A DNA stretch of 64,000 nt, from the NCBI GenBank assembly GCA_963781025.1, contig CAWADU010000003.1, positions 1,302,001 to 1,366,000 of the forward strand. Direction: 5' to 3'. Positions 47,372-55,059 of this stretch are shown here, piece after piece. Source of the stretch: Tardibacter sp963781025 (GTDB lineage: Bacteria; Pseudomonadota; Alphaproteobacteria; Sphingomonadales; Sphingomonadaceae). The notes under the pieces were generated by a model. The model was given only the letters and a program-made list of their open reading frames with translations, was not told the origin of the DNA and did not search any database. Each line of letters starts with the position of its first letter. Within the stretch, counting starts at the first letter, position 1. Both the position numbers and the translations under genes were made by a program.

Positions 47372-48214
47372 TCAACCCATCCGCTCCCGATGCCAGCGGA
47401 TATGGTCCTCGATGAAGGTCGCCATGAAATAATAGCTGTGGTCATATCCGTCCTGCATGCGCAGCGTCAGCGGAATGTCCGCCTTTCCGCACGCGGCCTT
47501 CAGCAATTCGGGCTTCAACTGGTTTTCGAGGAAGGTGTCGGCGGTTCCCTGATCGACCAGCAATGCGTCAAGCCTGCGGCCGTCTTCGATCAGCGCGGTT
47601 AAATCATATTCGCGCCACTTCGCGCGGTCGGTCCCCATATAGCCGGTAAGCGCCTTTTCCCCCCATGGACAGTTGAGCGGCGAGCTGATCGGCGCAAAGG
47701 CCGATACCGACTTGAACCGGCCCGGATTCTTGAGCGCAATGGTGATCGCGCCATGTCCGCCCATGGAATGGCCGGTAATCGACTGACGCGCCATGTCGGC
47801 GGCAAAATTGGCGGCGATGACGTCTGGCAGTTCCTTCGCGATGTACGAATACATCCGGTAGTTTCCGGCAAAGGGCTGCTCCGTCGCATCGACATAAAAG
47901 CCTGCGCCCAGGCCGAAATCATAGGCCCCTTCGGGGTCATCTGGCACGCCCTCGCCGCGCGGAGAGGTATCCGGCGCGACGAACATGATGCCGAGTTCGG
48001 CGCACATCCGCTGCGCGCCCGCCTTTTCGGTCACATTCGCATGCGTGCAGGTGAGCCCCGAAAGATACCAGAGCACCGGCACCGGCCCGTCGGCGGCCTG
48101 CGGCGGCACATAGACGCCGAAGGTCATGTCGGTGCCGGTTTCCCGGCTGACATGTCGGTAAACGCCCTGCGTGCCGCCGAACATCCGGTTCGTGGATATC
48201 GTTTCGAGGCTCAT
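47372..48214 (-). CDS. fghA: S-formylglutathione hydrolase
   Basis: An alpha/beta-hydrolase (esterase D family), 280 residues, which splits S-formylglutathione into formate and glutathione. The nucleophile S150 is in GHSMGGHGA; LSGLTCTHANVTEKAGAQ and FVAPDTSPRG are family signatures, and the catalytic His lies in DGYDHSYYF. It provides the second step between adhC (formaldehyde) and fdsGBAD (formate). Confidence 0.94.
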   Translation of the reverse strand: MSLETISTNRMFGGTQGVYRHVSRETGTDMTFGVYVPPQAADGPVPVLWYLSGLTCTHANVTEKAGAQRMCAELGIMFVAPDTSPRGEGVPDDPEGAYDFGLGAGFYVDATEQPFAGNYRMYSYIAKELPDVIAANFAADMARQSITGHSMGGHGAITIALKNPGRFKSVSAFAPISSPLNCPWGEKALTGYMGTDRAKWREYDLTALIEDGRRLDALLVDQGTADTFLENQLKPELLKAACGKADIPLTLRMQDGYDHSYYFMATFIEDHIRWHRERMG

Positions 48215-48223
48215 CCCAGTCCC

Positions 48224-48610
48224 TTATTCGCCGTCCGCGAAGCAATAAGCGCAGATCTTGTTGCCGGCGGGATCACGCAGATAGGCAGCATAGGCGGTCG
48301 GTGTGAAGTCGCGCGGCCCCGGCTGACCTTCGTCGGTACCGCCATTGGCGAGACCGGCTTCATGGAAAGCGCGGACCTGGGCGCGGGTTTCGGCCACAAA
48401 GCCGACCGTGCCGCCGTTGGCTGGCGTGGCAGGCTCGCCATTCGCCGGCTTGGTAAACATGAATGAGGGCGTACCCTTGCCATAGGCATGGGTATTCTCA
48501 CCAAATTTGCCGAGACGATCGATGCCCAGCGCGCCGAGCGCGGCGTCATAGAATTGGCGCGAGCCTTCAATATCCTTGGCGCCAAACATTACATGCGTAA
48601 AAATCGTCAT
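48224..48610 (-). CDS. VOC family protein in the formaldehyde oxidation operon
   Basis: A 128-residue glyoxalase-like protein: MTIFTHVMFGAKDIEGSRQFYDAAL begins it and AAYLRDPAGNKICAYCF ends it. Only 9 bases separate it from fghA and 24 from adhC, so the three are co-transcribed. It may handle another glutathione adduct, but the substrate is not known. Confidence 0.87.
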   Translation of the reverse strand: MTIFTHVMFGAKDIEGSRQFYDAALGALGIDRLGKFGENTHAYGKGTPSFMFTKPANGEPATPANGGTVGFVAETRAQVRAFHEAGLANGGTDEGQPGPRDFTPTAYAAYLRDPAGNKICAYCFADGE

Positions 48611-48634
48611 CTCATTTCTCCTTCAGATTAGGTC

Positions 48635-49747
48635 TTAGTACAATACAACCGAACGGATGCTCTTGCCTTCATGCATCAGGTCGAACGCGTCGTTGATCTT
48701 TTCCAATGGCATGGTGTGCGTGATCAGATCATCGATATTGATCTTGCCGTCCATGTACCAGTCGACGATTTTCGGCACGTCGGTCCGCCCGCGCGCGCCG
48801 CCGAACGCCGAGCCCTTCCATACGCGTCCGGTGACGAGCTGGAACGGACGGGTCGCGATTTCCTGCCCGGCTTCGGCAACGCCGATGATGATCGACTGCC
48901 CCCAGCCGCGATGGCAGCATTCCAGCGCCTGGCGCATCACCTTCACATTGCCGGTGCAGTCGAACGAATAATCCGCGCCGCCGCCGGTCAGGTCGACGAC
49001 CGCCTGCACGACCTTGTCGACGCCGATCTCGTTCGGGTTGATGAAGTGCGTCATGCCGAACTTCTCGGCCATCGCCCGCTTGCCGGGATTCACGTCGACG
49101 CCGATGATCTTGTCGGCGCCCACCATCCGCGCGCCCTGAATGACGTTGAGGCCGATGCCGCCCAGCCCGAAGACGACCACATTCGCGCCCGCTTCGACAT
49201 TCGCCGTATAGATCACCGCGCCAACGCCGGTGGTGACGCCGCAGCCGATGTAGCAGACCTTGTCGAACGGCGCGTCCTCGCGGATCTTCGCCACGGCGAT
49301 TTCCGGCAGGACCGTGAAGTTCGAGAAGGTTGAGCAGCCCATATAGTGGAAGATCGGCTTGCCCTGATAGCTGAACCGGCTGGTGCCGTCGGGCATCAGG
49401 CCCTGGCCCTGGGTCGAGCGGATCGAGGTGCAAAGGTTCGATTTCTGGCTGAGGCAGGTTTTGCACTGCCTGCATTCGGGCGTGTAGAGCGGAATGACAT
49501 GGTCGCCGACCTTCACCGAGGTGACGCCAGCGCCCACCTCGCGGACGATGCCCGCGCCCTCATGACCCAGGATCGATGGGAAAATCCCTTCCGAGTCCTT
49601 GCCTTCCAGCGTGTAAGCGTCGGTATGGCAAATGCCTGTCGCCATGATCTCGACCAGAACCTCGCCGGGGCGCGGCCCTTCGAGATCGACCTCAACGATT
49701 TCGAGCGGAGCATTGGGTGCAAAGGCAACCGCAGCGCGGGTTTTCAT
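48635..49747 (-). CDS. adhC: S-(hydroxymethyl)glutathione dehydrogenase (class III alcohol dehydrogenase)
   Basis: Oxidises the adduct of formaldehyde and glutathione to S-formylglutathione with NAD. The 370-residue medium-chain dehydrogenase has the catalytic zinc region (ATGICHTDAYTL, GHEGAGIV), the structural-zinc cysteines C-x2-C-x2-C-x7-C in CRQCKTCLSQKSNLC, and the Rossmann motif VFGLGGIGLNVIQGA. The length is exactly that of the class. With fghA and fds it gives formaldehyde detoxification to CO2. Confidence 0.95.
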   Translation of the reverse strand: MKTRAAVAFAPNAPLEIVEVDLEGPRPGEVLVEIMATGICHTDAYTLEGKDSEGIFPSILGHEGAGIVREVGAGVTSVKVGDHVIPLYTPECRQCKTCLSQKSNLCTSIRSTQGQGLMPDGTSRFSYQGKPIFHYMGCSTFSNFTVLPEIAVAKIREDAPFDKVCYIGCGVTTGVGAVIYTANVEAGANVVVFGLGGIGLNVIQGARMVGADKIIGVDVNPGKRAMAEKFGMTHFINPNEIGVDKVVQAVVDLTGGGADYSFDCTGNVKVMRQALECCHRGWGQSIIIGVAEAGQEIATRPFQLVTGRVWKGSAFGGARGRTDVPKIVDWYMDGKINIDDLITHTMPLEKINDAFDLMHEGKSIRSVVLY

Positions 49748-49889
49748 GGCGTCCTCCAGCCGGGATTTTCACGATAATCGGGGCCCTGCTAGCCCCTCGC
49801 CCCTTGGCAAGTCAATCGACGCCTGACGGCGCGATGTTTGCCGTTTACGGTAACGGCAGGAAAAGGTGGTAGGCGGCCGCCAGCAGCGA

Positions 49890-50516
49890 TCAGACGCGGT
49901 CGCAGCCCATCAGCGCCAACACTTCCTTGCGCGAACGATCGTCCTCGCGGAACACGCCCATCATCCGGCTGGTCACCATGCTGACCCCCGGCGTCCGCAC
50001 CCCGCGCGCGGTCATGCAGGCGTGGGTCGCCTCGATCACCACCGCAACGCCCAGCGGCTTCAGATTATCCCAGATGCAGTCGGCTACTTCCGCCGTCAGC
50101 CGCTCCTGGACCTGCAGCCGCCGCGCATAGCCGTGCAGGACGCGGGCCAGCTTCGAAATGCCGACGACGCGATCCTTCGGCAGATAGGCAATGTGCGCCC
50201 TGCCGATGATCGGCGCCATATGATGCTCGCAGTGGGACTGGAACGGAATGTCCTTGAGGAGGACGATCTCGTCGTAACCGCCCACCTCGCGGAAGGTGCG
50301 GCTGAGATGCGCCGACGGATCTTCTTCATAGCCGCGGCAATATTCCTTCCACGCCCGGCCCACGCGCGCCGGCGTATCGAACAGCCCCTCGCGGGCCGGG
50401 TCTTCGCCCGCCCAGGCAAGCAGCGTGCGGACGGCGTCCTGCACCTCGTCAGGCACCGCCACCTTTTCAGACGATTCGACCAGGTCGCCGTCCTCTGGTT
50501 CTTCGTGATCATTCAT
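49890..50516 (-). CDS. folE: GTP cyclohydrolase I
   Basis: Converts GTP to dihydroneopterin triphosphate, the first step of folate synthesis. From ATG 50516 it has 208 residues with FQSHCEHHMAPIIGRAHIAYLP (zinc Cys and His) and RRLQVQERLT; the third zinc cysteine is in THACMTARG. An acidic N-terminus precedes the domain. It is the first gene of the minus-strand run toward adhC, with a gap of 142 bases, so linkage is uncertain. Confidence 0.95.
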   Translation of the reverse strand: MNDHEEPEDGDLVESSEKVAVPDEVQDAVRTLLAWAGEDPAREGLFDTPARVGRAWKEYCRGYEEDPSAHLSRTFREVGGYDEIVLLKDIPFQSHCEHHMAPIIGRAHIAYLPKDRVVGISKLARVLHGYARRLQVQERLTAEVADCIWDNLKPLGVAVVIEATHACMTARGVRTPGVSMVTSRMMGVFREDDRSRKEVLALMGCDRV

Positions 50517-50631
50517 AAGCAACCCCGGTGGCTCTTTTGCGCTTCTGCCGAAAACCCTATCGACACCTGACATAGCCTCGTGGCAATAACCGCTGCGATT
50601 GTCGAGCCGATAACGAACATATCGGTACGAT

Positions 50632-50705
50632 GCGGGTGTAGCTCAATGGCAGAGCAGAAGCTTCCCAAGCTTACGACGAGGGTTCGATTCCCTTCACCCG
50701 CTCCA
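50632..50705 (+). tRNA. tRNA-Gly (CCC)
   Basis: A 74-base cloverleaf: acceptor GCGGGTG pairs with CACCCGC, D-stem GCTC/GAGC, anticodon loop TTCCCAA with anticodon CCC, T arm GAGGGTTCGATTCCCTT, and encoded CCA at 50703-50705. A T run follows immediately. Confidence 0.96.
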
Positions 50706-50741
50706 ATTTTTTCAATGGCTTAGCGTTACGCCTCCGAAAAA

Positions 50742-50763
50742 TTCCAACGCTGGTCCGTTGGAA
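50742..50763. repeat. Perfect 8-bp hairpin, partly repeated
   Basis: TTCCAACG (50742-50749) pairs with CGTTGGAA (50756-50763) around CTGGTC; TTCCAACGG occurs once more directly after. It lies between tRNA-Gly and the end of the ThuA-like gene. Confidence 0.55.
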
Positions 50764-50789
50764 TTCCAACGGCTGTCTTGCGCAATGCC

Positions 50790-50830
50790 TGGCCATCCTG
50801 GATTGGCGCATGGTGCGCGCAGGATGGCCA
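50790..50830. terminator. Long hairpin between tRNA-Gly and the ThuA-like gene
   Basis: An 11-bp perfect stem (50790-50800 with 50820-50830) encloses a second 5-bp stem (GCGCA/TGCGC at 50806-50818). It lies 57 bases past the stop of the minus-strand ThuA-like gene and downstream of the tRNA, so it may end transcription from both sides, although it lacks a T tract. Confidence 0.45.
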
Positions 50831-50886
50831 CGGCAATCGCATCGCTACTTAACCCCAAGGTCTCCGTTTAACCCCAGGGTTTTCCG

Positions 50887-52029
50887 TCAGCGGGCCACCT
50901 CGTGGCCGGCGGCGCACCGCGTCGCACCGCGTCCGGCCGCCCATTCGATGCCCTGTTCGAGCAGCTTCACGCTGTGCGGCTCGCTGTAGTTTTCGGGCCG
51001 GTGACCGATCGCCGAATAGAAGGAGCGGCCCTTGTCGATGCAGCGCGTCCACGCAATCGGATGGTCACCCATGCTCAGATCGCGGCCGAACCCTTTTGGA
51101 CTATAGCTGCTTTCGTCAAGCCGGGCGAGGACATGCGCGCCGGTGAGGCGAGGACTGGCTTCGAACGAATACCATTCCTCGATCATCGACCAACCATCGC
51201 CGAGGCCGCGCACGATCTTGCTCTTGGGATCGTCGATAACGACGCGCGCCTCCTGGAATTGCGGATCCATGGTGTGCCCGATGAAACGTGCGCCGATCAG
51301 CGTGTCGACGTACCAATCCCAGATATAGATGGGATCGCCCGCGGTGCCGTGGAAGCCTGCGAAGCCGCCGCCGTGGGTGATATAATTCTTGAAAGCCTGG
51401 CGTTGAGGCACGGTGAGCGCGTCACCGCTGATATTATTCCAGATCACCGCATCGTACCGCGCAAGCTGCTTGGCATTGAAGACGGCCGCGTTGTCCGTGA
51501 AGGTCAGGTCCCAGCCGCGCCGCTCCGCCATTGCCTTGAGTGCAGCGGTCGCGGCATCGACGGAGGGTGCGTCGCGAAAGCCGTTGATCTTGTCGAAAAC
51601 GAGCAGCGCAGGGTGACGGCGCGGCGCGGGCAGCGTTGGCGGCACCGCATCGTAACGCGCGCACCGGGCGATCGTCGCGGCCGGCGTGATCGGCACGGTG
51701 GCGAGGTCGCGATCCAGGGTGGCGAGCTGATCCGCCGGCACTTTCGCCATAGTCAGGAGTTGGCGAGACGCGAAGATCGCCGCGAAACTGGGTGGTTTCG
51801 TGCTTACGAACAAGGCTGGCAGACGACCGAGAACGCCCGGAACGTCCCGATCGACCACCGCTCGGGCCGCTGGATCAAGCATGATATCGATGATCGGCGT
51901 GTCGATCGAATAGGGCTGCCGGGCGAGTGGACAGTCCGTGACAGGCGCCCCGGCCGCAAGCGCGCCGCCGCTGCCAAGCAAGATCAATCCCAGCGCGCCA
52001 AACACGCGCCACGGCCGCAATAAGGTCAT
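50887..52029 (-). CDS. Secreted ThuA-like domain protein
   Basis: A 380-residue exported protein with a signal peptide (FGALGLILLGSGGALA). Residues 1-140 carry an alpha-helical segment without known domain; the C-terminal 230 residues are a ThuA-like (trehalose-utilisation, glutamine amidotransferase-like) domain: LLVFDKINGFRDAPS, YDAVIWNNISGD, GGGFAGFHGTAG and HPIAWTRCIDKGRSFYSAIGH. Such proteins are often linked to sugar metabolism, but the reaction is not settled. It stands alone. Confidence 0.82.
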   Translation of the reverse strand: MTLLRPWRVFGALGLILLGSGGALAAGAPVTDCPLARQPYSIDTPIIDIMLDPAARAVVDRDVPGVLGRLPALFVSTKPPSFAAIFASRQLLTMAKVPADQLATLDRDLATVPITPAATIARCARYDAVPPTLPAPRRHPALLVFDKINGFRDAPSVDAATAALKAMAERRGWDLTFTDNAAVFNAKQLARYDAVIWNNISGDALTVPQRQAFKNYITHGGGFAGFHGTAGDPIYIWDWYVDTLIGARFIGHTMDPQFQEARVVIDDPKSKIVRGLGDGWSMIEEWYSFEASPRLTGAHVLARLDESSYSPKGFGRDLSMGDHPIAWTRCIDKGRSFYSAIGHRPENYSEPHSVKLLEQGIEWAAGRGATRCAAGHEVAR

Positions 52030-52267
52030 TGTCCTCTCCCCTTTACACTGCGCTCGTCACCACCAGAGCTGATGCCGGTCGGGCGCAGAAACGCCGCGAT
52101 GAAACCACCGCCTTCAATCGTCACAGGCTTATGTCCGCAGGACAGGCAACGGTCAACGCGACTGTTTTCGGACGCGGCAGGGCGGTGCCGAATGACGGCA
52201 TGGGTGATAGCCAAACCGGCCGAGCCTGCGCTAAAGGAGCGGGCGACCGCAACAGGAGTTCGAATCC

Positions 52268-53104
52268 ATGCCTGACCAGAGCCCGGGGCAACATCACCGC
52301 AACGCCGGTGTCGCCGACGACATCGACTTCGAGATCAAGGGGCAGGAACTTCAGTTCGTGGAGATCGAACTTGACCCCGGCGAGAGCGCGGTCGCCGAGG
52401 CAGGCGCGTTCGTCTGGAAGGAGTCGAGCGTCGGCATGACCACGGTGTTCGGCGATGGCAGCGGCGGTTCCGAAAGTGGTTTCATGACCAAGCTCCTTGG
52501 CGCGGGCAAGCGGCTGATCACCGGCGAAAGCCTGTTCACCACGGTGTTCACCCATAATGGCCAGGGCAAGGCGCGCGTCGCCTTCGCTTCGCCGACAATC
52601 GGCGCGATCCTGCCTTTGCGCCTCGCCGACTATGGCGGACACCTGATCTGCCAGAAGGACAGCTTTCTGGCGGCCGCCAAGGGCGTGTCGATCGGCGTCC
52701 ATTTCCAGCGTCGCGTGATGACGGGTCTGTTCGGCGGCGAGGGCTTCGTCATGCAGAAGCTTGAGGGGGATGGCTGGGTGTTCGTCCAGATGGGCGGCAC
52801 GTTGGTCGAACGCGAGCTTGGACCGGGCGAGGAGCTTCACGTCGATACCGGCTGTCTTGCCGCCTATACGCCCGGCGTCGAGTTCGATCTGGTGAAGGCG
52901 GGCGGGATCAAAAGTGCGTTGTTCGGCGGCGAAGGATTGTTCTTCGCGCGGTTGACCGGCCCCGGCAAGGTATGGATCCAGTCGCTGCCCTTCTCCAGAT
53001 TGGCGGGCCGGATGAAGGCGGCGGCAGGAAGCCGTGGCGGACAAAACCGCGGCGAAGGCTCGGTCCTTGGCGGTATCGGCGACCTCGTCAGCGGAAACAG
53101 CTAG
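52268..53104 (+). CDS. TIGR00266/AIM24 family protein
   Basis: A 278-residue protein of the AIM24/TIGR00266 family, all-beta, trimeric and of unknown function. Typical are DIDFEIKGQELQFVEIEL, DPGESAVAEAGAFVW, KRLITGESLFTTVFTHNG and the GDGWVFVQMGGT segment. An AGGAG site lies before the ATG. No signal peptide. The C-terminus is Gly/Arg-rich. It stands alone, divergent from the ThuA-like gene. Confidence 0.88.
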   Translation: MPDQSPGQHHRNAGVADDIDFEIKGQELQFVEIELDPGESAVAEAGAFVWKESSVGMTTVFGDGSGGSESGFMTKLLGAGKRLITGESLFTTVFTHNGQGKARVAFASPTIGAILPLRLADYGGHLICQKDSFLAAAKGVSIGVHFQRRVMTGLFGGEGFVMQKLEGDGWVFVQMGGTLVERELGPGEELHVDTGCLAAYTPGVEFDLVKAGGIKSALFGGEGLFFARLTGPGKVWIQSLPFSRLAGRMKAAAGSRGGQNRGEGSVLGGIGDLVSGNS

Positions 53105-53219
53105 GCGCCCAGCGGCGGCGTCGCCGCACCGGCCACCCACACCCCGATGACGGATTCACCGAAAAAGGCGGCTCTTGCTAACCGCCCTTCCCGGCTTGCC
53201 CGGCGAACCGAAAAAGCGC

Positions 53220-53591
53220 TCAATCGTGGGGATTGAGCCCGACGCATATGTTGACGCCGCCCGGCGTGGCGAAATGGGCGCCCCGCACTTCGAACTCATT
53301 GGGGCCAAGCTTCTTGATTTCGAACCGTAGCTGAGGTCCCTCTGCGACCTGATACAGCGTTGTCTCGCCAATGGCGCTGGCGCGTCCGGCGTCCGCGAGG
53401 AAATGGTCGAAGATGTCGCGGTACAGGCCGAACAGGCCGGTCACGAACGCCTGTGCGTCGTCGACGTGAAAGGTTTTGGACCATTCCACCTCCGGTGCGC
53501 CCGCTTGCTTCAGAGTAATGGGCGGACGCCAACTGGGCGACACGCCCGGCGCGACGGAGGGGGTAGCGTCGGATGCAGATGTGCTGGCCAT
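53220..53591 (-). CDS. Hypothetical protein (123 aa)
   Basis: A soluble protein with a disordered Ser/Pro-rich N-terminus followed by a small domain (VEWSKTFHVDDAQAFVTGLFGLY, LYQVAEGPQLRFEIKKLGPNEFEVRG). I recognise no family. An AAGGAG site is seven bases before the ATG. It lies 22 bases after the SGNH hydrolase gene and so may be the last gene of the carbamoyltransferase cluster. Confidence 0.7.
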   Translation of the reverse strand: MASTSASDATPSVAPGVSPSWRPPITLKQAGAPEVEWSKTFHVDDAQAFVTGLFGLYRDIFDHFLADAGRASAIGETTLYQVAEGPQLRFEIKKLGPNEFEVRGAHFATPGGVNICVGLNPHD

Positions 53592-53613
53592 TGGCTTTCT
53601 CCTTCAACGAAAC

Positions 53614-54849
53614 TCAGTGCAGATGCTGCCGGAAAGCCAGCAGCCAGGCGGCGATCTGGTGGTGGGTCGCCGCGGTCGGATGGCCGTCGTCGGGGATATG
53701 GCTCGCCATGGGATTGGCGGCATAGCCGGGCACGACGTCAGCGGCGGGCCGAACGTCCAGGCCATGACGGCGAAGGCTGTCGGCCAGAACGGCGGCGCGA
53801 GACCCCGGCGCTGCGGTCATCTCGTCGAGATCGGGCCATAGGATCACCACGAAGGTCAGCTTCGGATAATGGGCTTTCAACCTGTCGCGGGCAGCCCTGG
53901 TGACGGTCGAAAATCGTTCGATATCGAACGCGTCCGGCACGCGGTCGCGACCCAGAATGCGCTCATAGAGCTGAATCCTGGACAATTGCCGCGTCAGTTC
54001 GCGCGCCAGCAGCACGCGGTCGTGGGCAATGGCGTCGCCCACATCGAAACCGCCTGCATAAGCCAGCCGGTCGTTGGACAGGAGGCGATAACGCGGCCCA
54101 TAATCATCCCAGCCGCGCAGCCCCGCGACGCGGCCGACATTATTGGGCAGGGTCTGGTAGACCGCCAGCACCGGACGGGCGGGATCGCAGCCGGCCTTGC
54201 GCCATACCGCGCCGGTCTGTGCAAGCCACAGCATCTGATGCGCGCCGTAGCCGGTGAAGGCGAAGTTGCGCACCTTCAGCCGTCCTCCGGCCATCAGCCC
54301 CAGTTGGTAGGCGGCGGTCTGATCGTCGCGCACACCCTCCCCCCAGGCGAAGGAATCGCCGAACATCAGCACGCAGGCGTCCGCGGGATCGTGCTCGGGT
54401 GGTGCGACACGCAGGCCGTCATCGCCCACGCTGTAGCGAACATCATAGACGAGGCGGCCTCGCATCTTCTTGATCGCCTCGACGCTGGTGTCGGGACGCG
54501 GGCGATATCCCAGTCCCCGTGAGGGCATGAGGATGAAATAGTGCGGCCGGGTGAATGACCCTTCCATCGTTGCGCCGGGCGCAAGGACATAACGGTTCTG
54601 CGCCCGGCTGATCCACAGCGCGCCCTCGGCGATCCCAACGGCTGCAATAATGGCGGCAAGGCAAAGCCACAGCATTTTCGGGCCCGGATTGCGCGCGATC
54701 CGGAACAGAAGCATGGCCCCGGCCGTCCAGAGCAGACATATCCATGCCAGCGGCGCGATATCGACGCGAAGCCAGATGGCCGCCGTCTCGAGGATCGCGA
54801 AGATCCACCCGCCAACCAGCCAGCCAGAGATGCGGGCGGAACTCTTCAA
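53614..54849 (-). CDS. Membrane-anchored SGNH/GDSL hydrolase-like protein
   Basis: A 411-residue protein with three predicted membrane helices (about residues 8-27, 33-50 and 58-78), then a periplasmic SGNH-type domain: the nucleophile S166 in MFGDSFAWGEG and the Asp/His pair in DDGHPTAATH (D388, H390). The oxyanion-hole region FAFTGYGAHQM is also present. Such enzymes add or remove acyl groups on surface polymers. The start is a TTG (54849), 11 bases after the DUF5989 gene. Confidence 0.78.
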   Translation of the reverse strand: MKSSARISGWLVGGWIFAILETAAIWLRVDIAPLAWICLLWTAGAMLLFRIARNPGPKMLWLCLAAIIAAVGIAEGALWISRAQNRYVLAPGATMEGSFTRPHYFILMPSRGLGYRPRPDTSVEAIKKMRGRLVYDVRYSVGDDGLRVAPPEHDPADACVLMFGDSFAWGEGVRDDQTAAYQLGLMAGGRLKVRNFAFTGYGAHQMLWLAQTGAVWRKAGCDPARPVLAVYQTLPNNVGRVAGLRGWDDYGPRYRLLSNDRLAYAGGFDVGDAIAHDRVLLARELTRQLSRIQLYERILGRDRVPDAFDIERFSTVTRAARDRLKAHYPKLTFVVILWPDLDEMTAAPGSRAAVLADSLRRHGLDVRPAADVVPGYAANPMASHIPDDGHPTAATHHQIAAWLLAFRQHLH

Positions 54850-54860
54850 GTCCGGCCTGC

Positions 54861-55052
54861 TTAGAAAATGGCGTAAACGAAGGGCGCCACATAGCTCAGC
54901 CCGCCCGCGAGGATCAGCAGCAGCCCGCTCAACAGGATCAGGAGCAGGAGCGGCAGCATGAATATCCGCCGCCCGCTGGCGAAATAGCCCGCCATCTGGC
55001 CGACGGTGGCCAGGCGCGTCAGAAACAGGACCGTGCCGGAGGGCTTGCGCAT
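54861..55052 (-). CDS. DUF5989 family small membrane protein
   Basis: A 63-residue protein with one long hydrophobic helix (MLPLLLLILLSGLLLILAG) and a basic N-terminus, ending VAPFVYAIF, as in DUF5989 proteins, which are known mainly as partners of carbamoyltransferase genes. ATG 55052 follows the carbamoyltransferase stop by seven bases. Its role is unknown. Confidence 0.8.
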   Translation of the reverse strand: MRKPSGTVLFLTRLATVGQMAGYFASGRRIFMLPLLLLILLSGLLLILAGGLSYVAPFVYAIF

Positions 55053-55059
55053 GAGCGGC

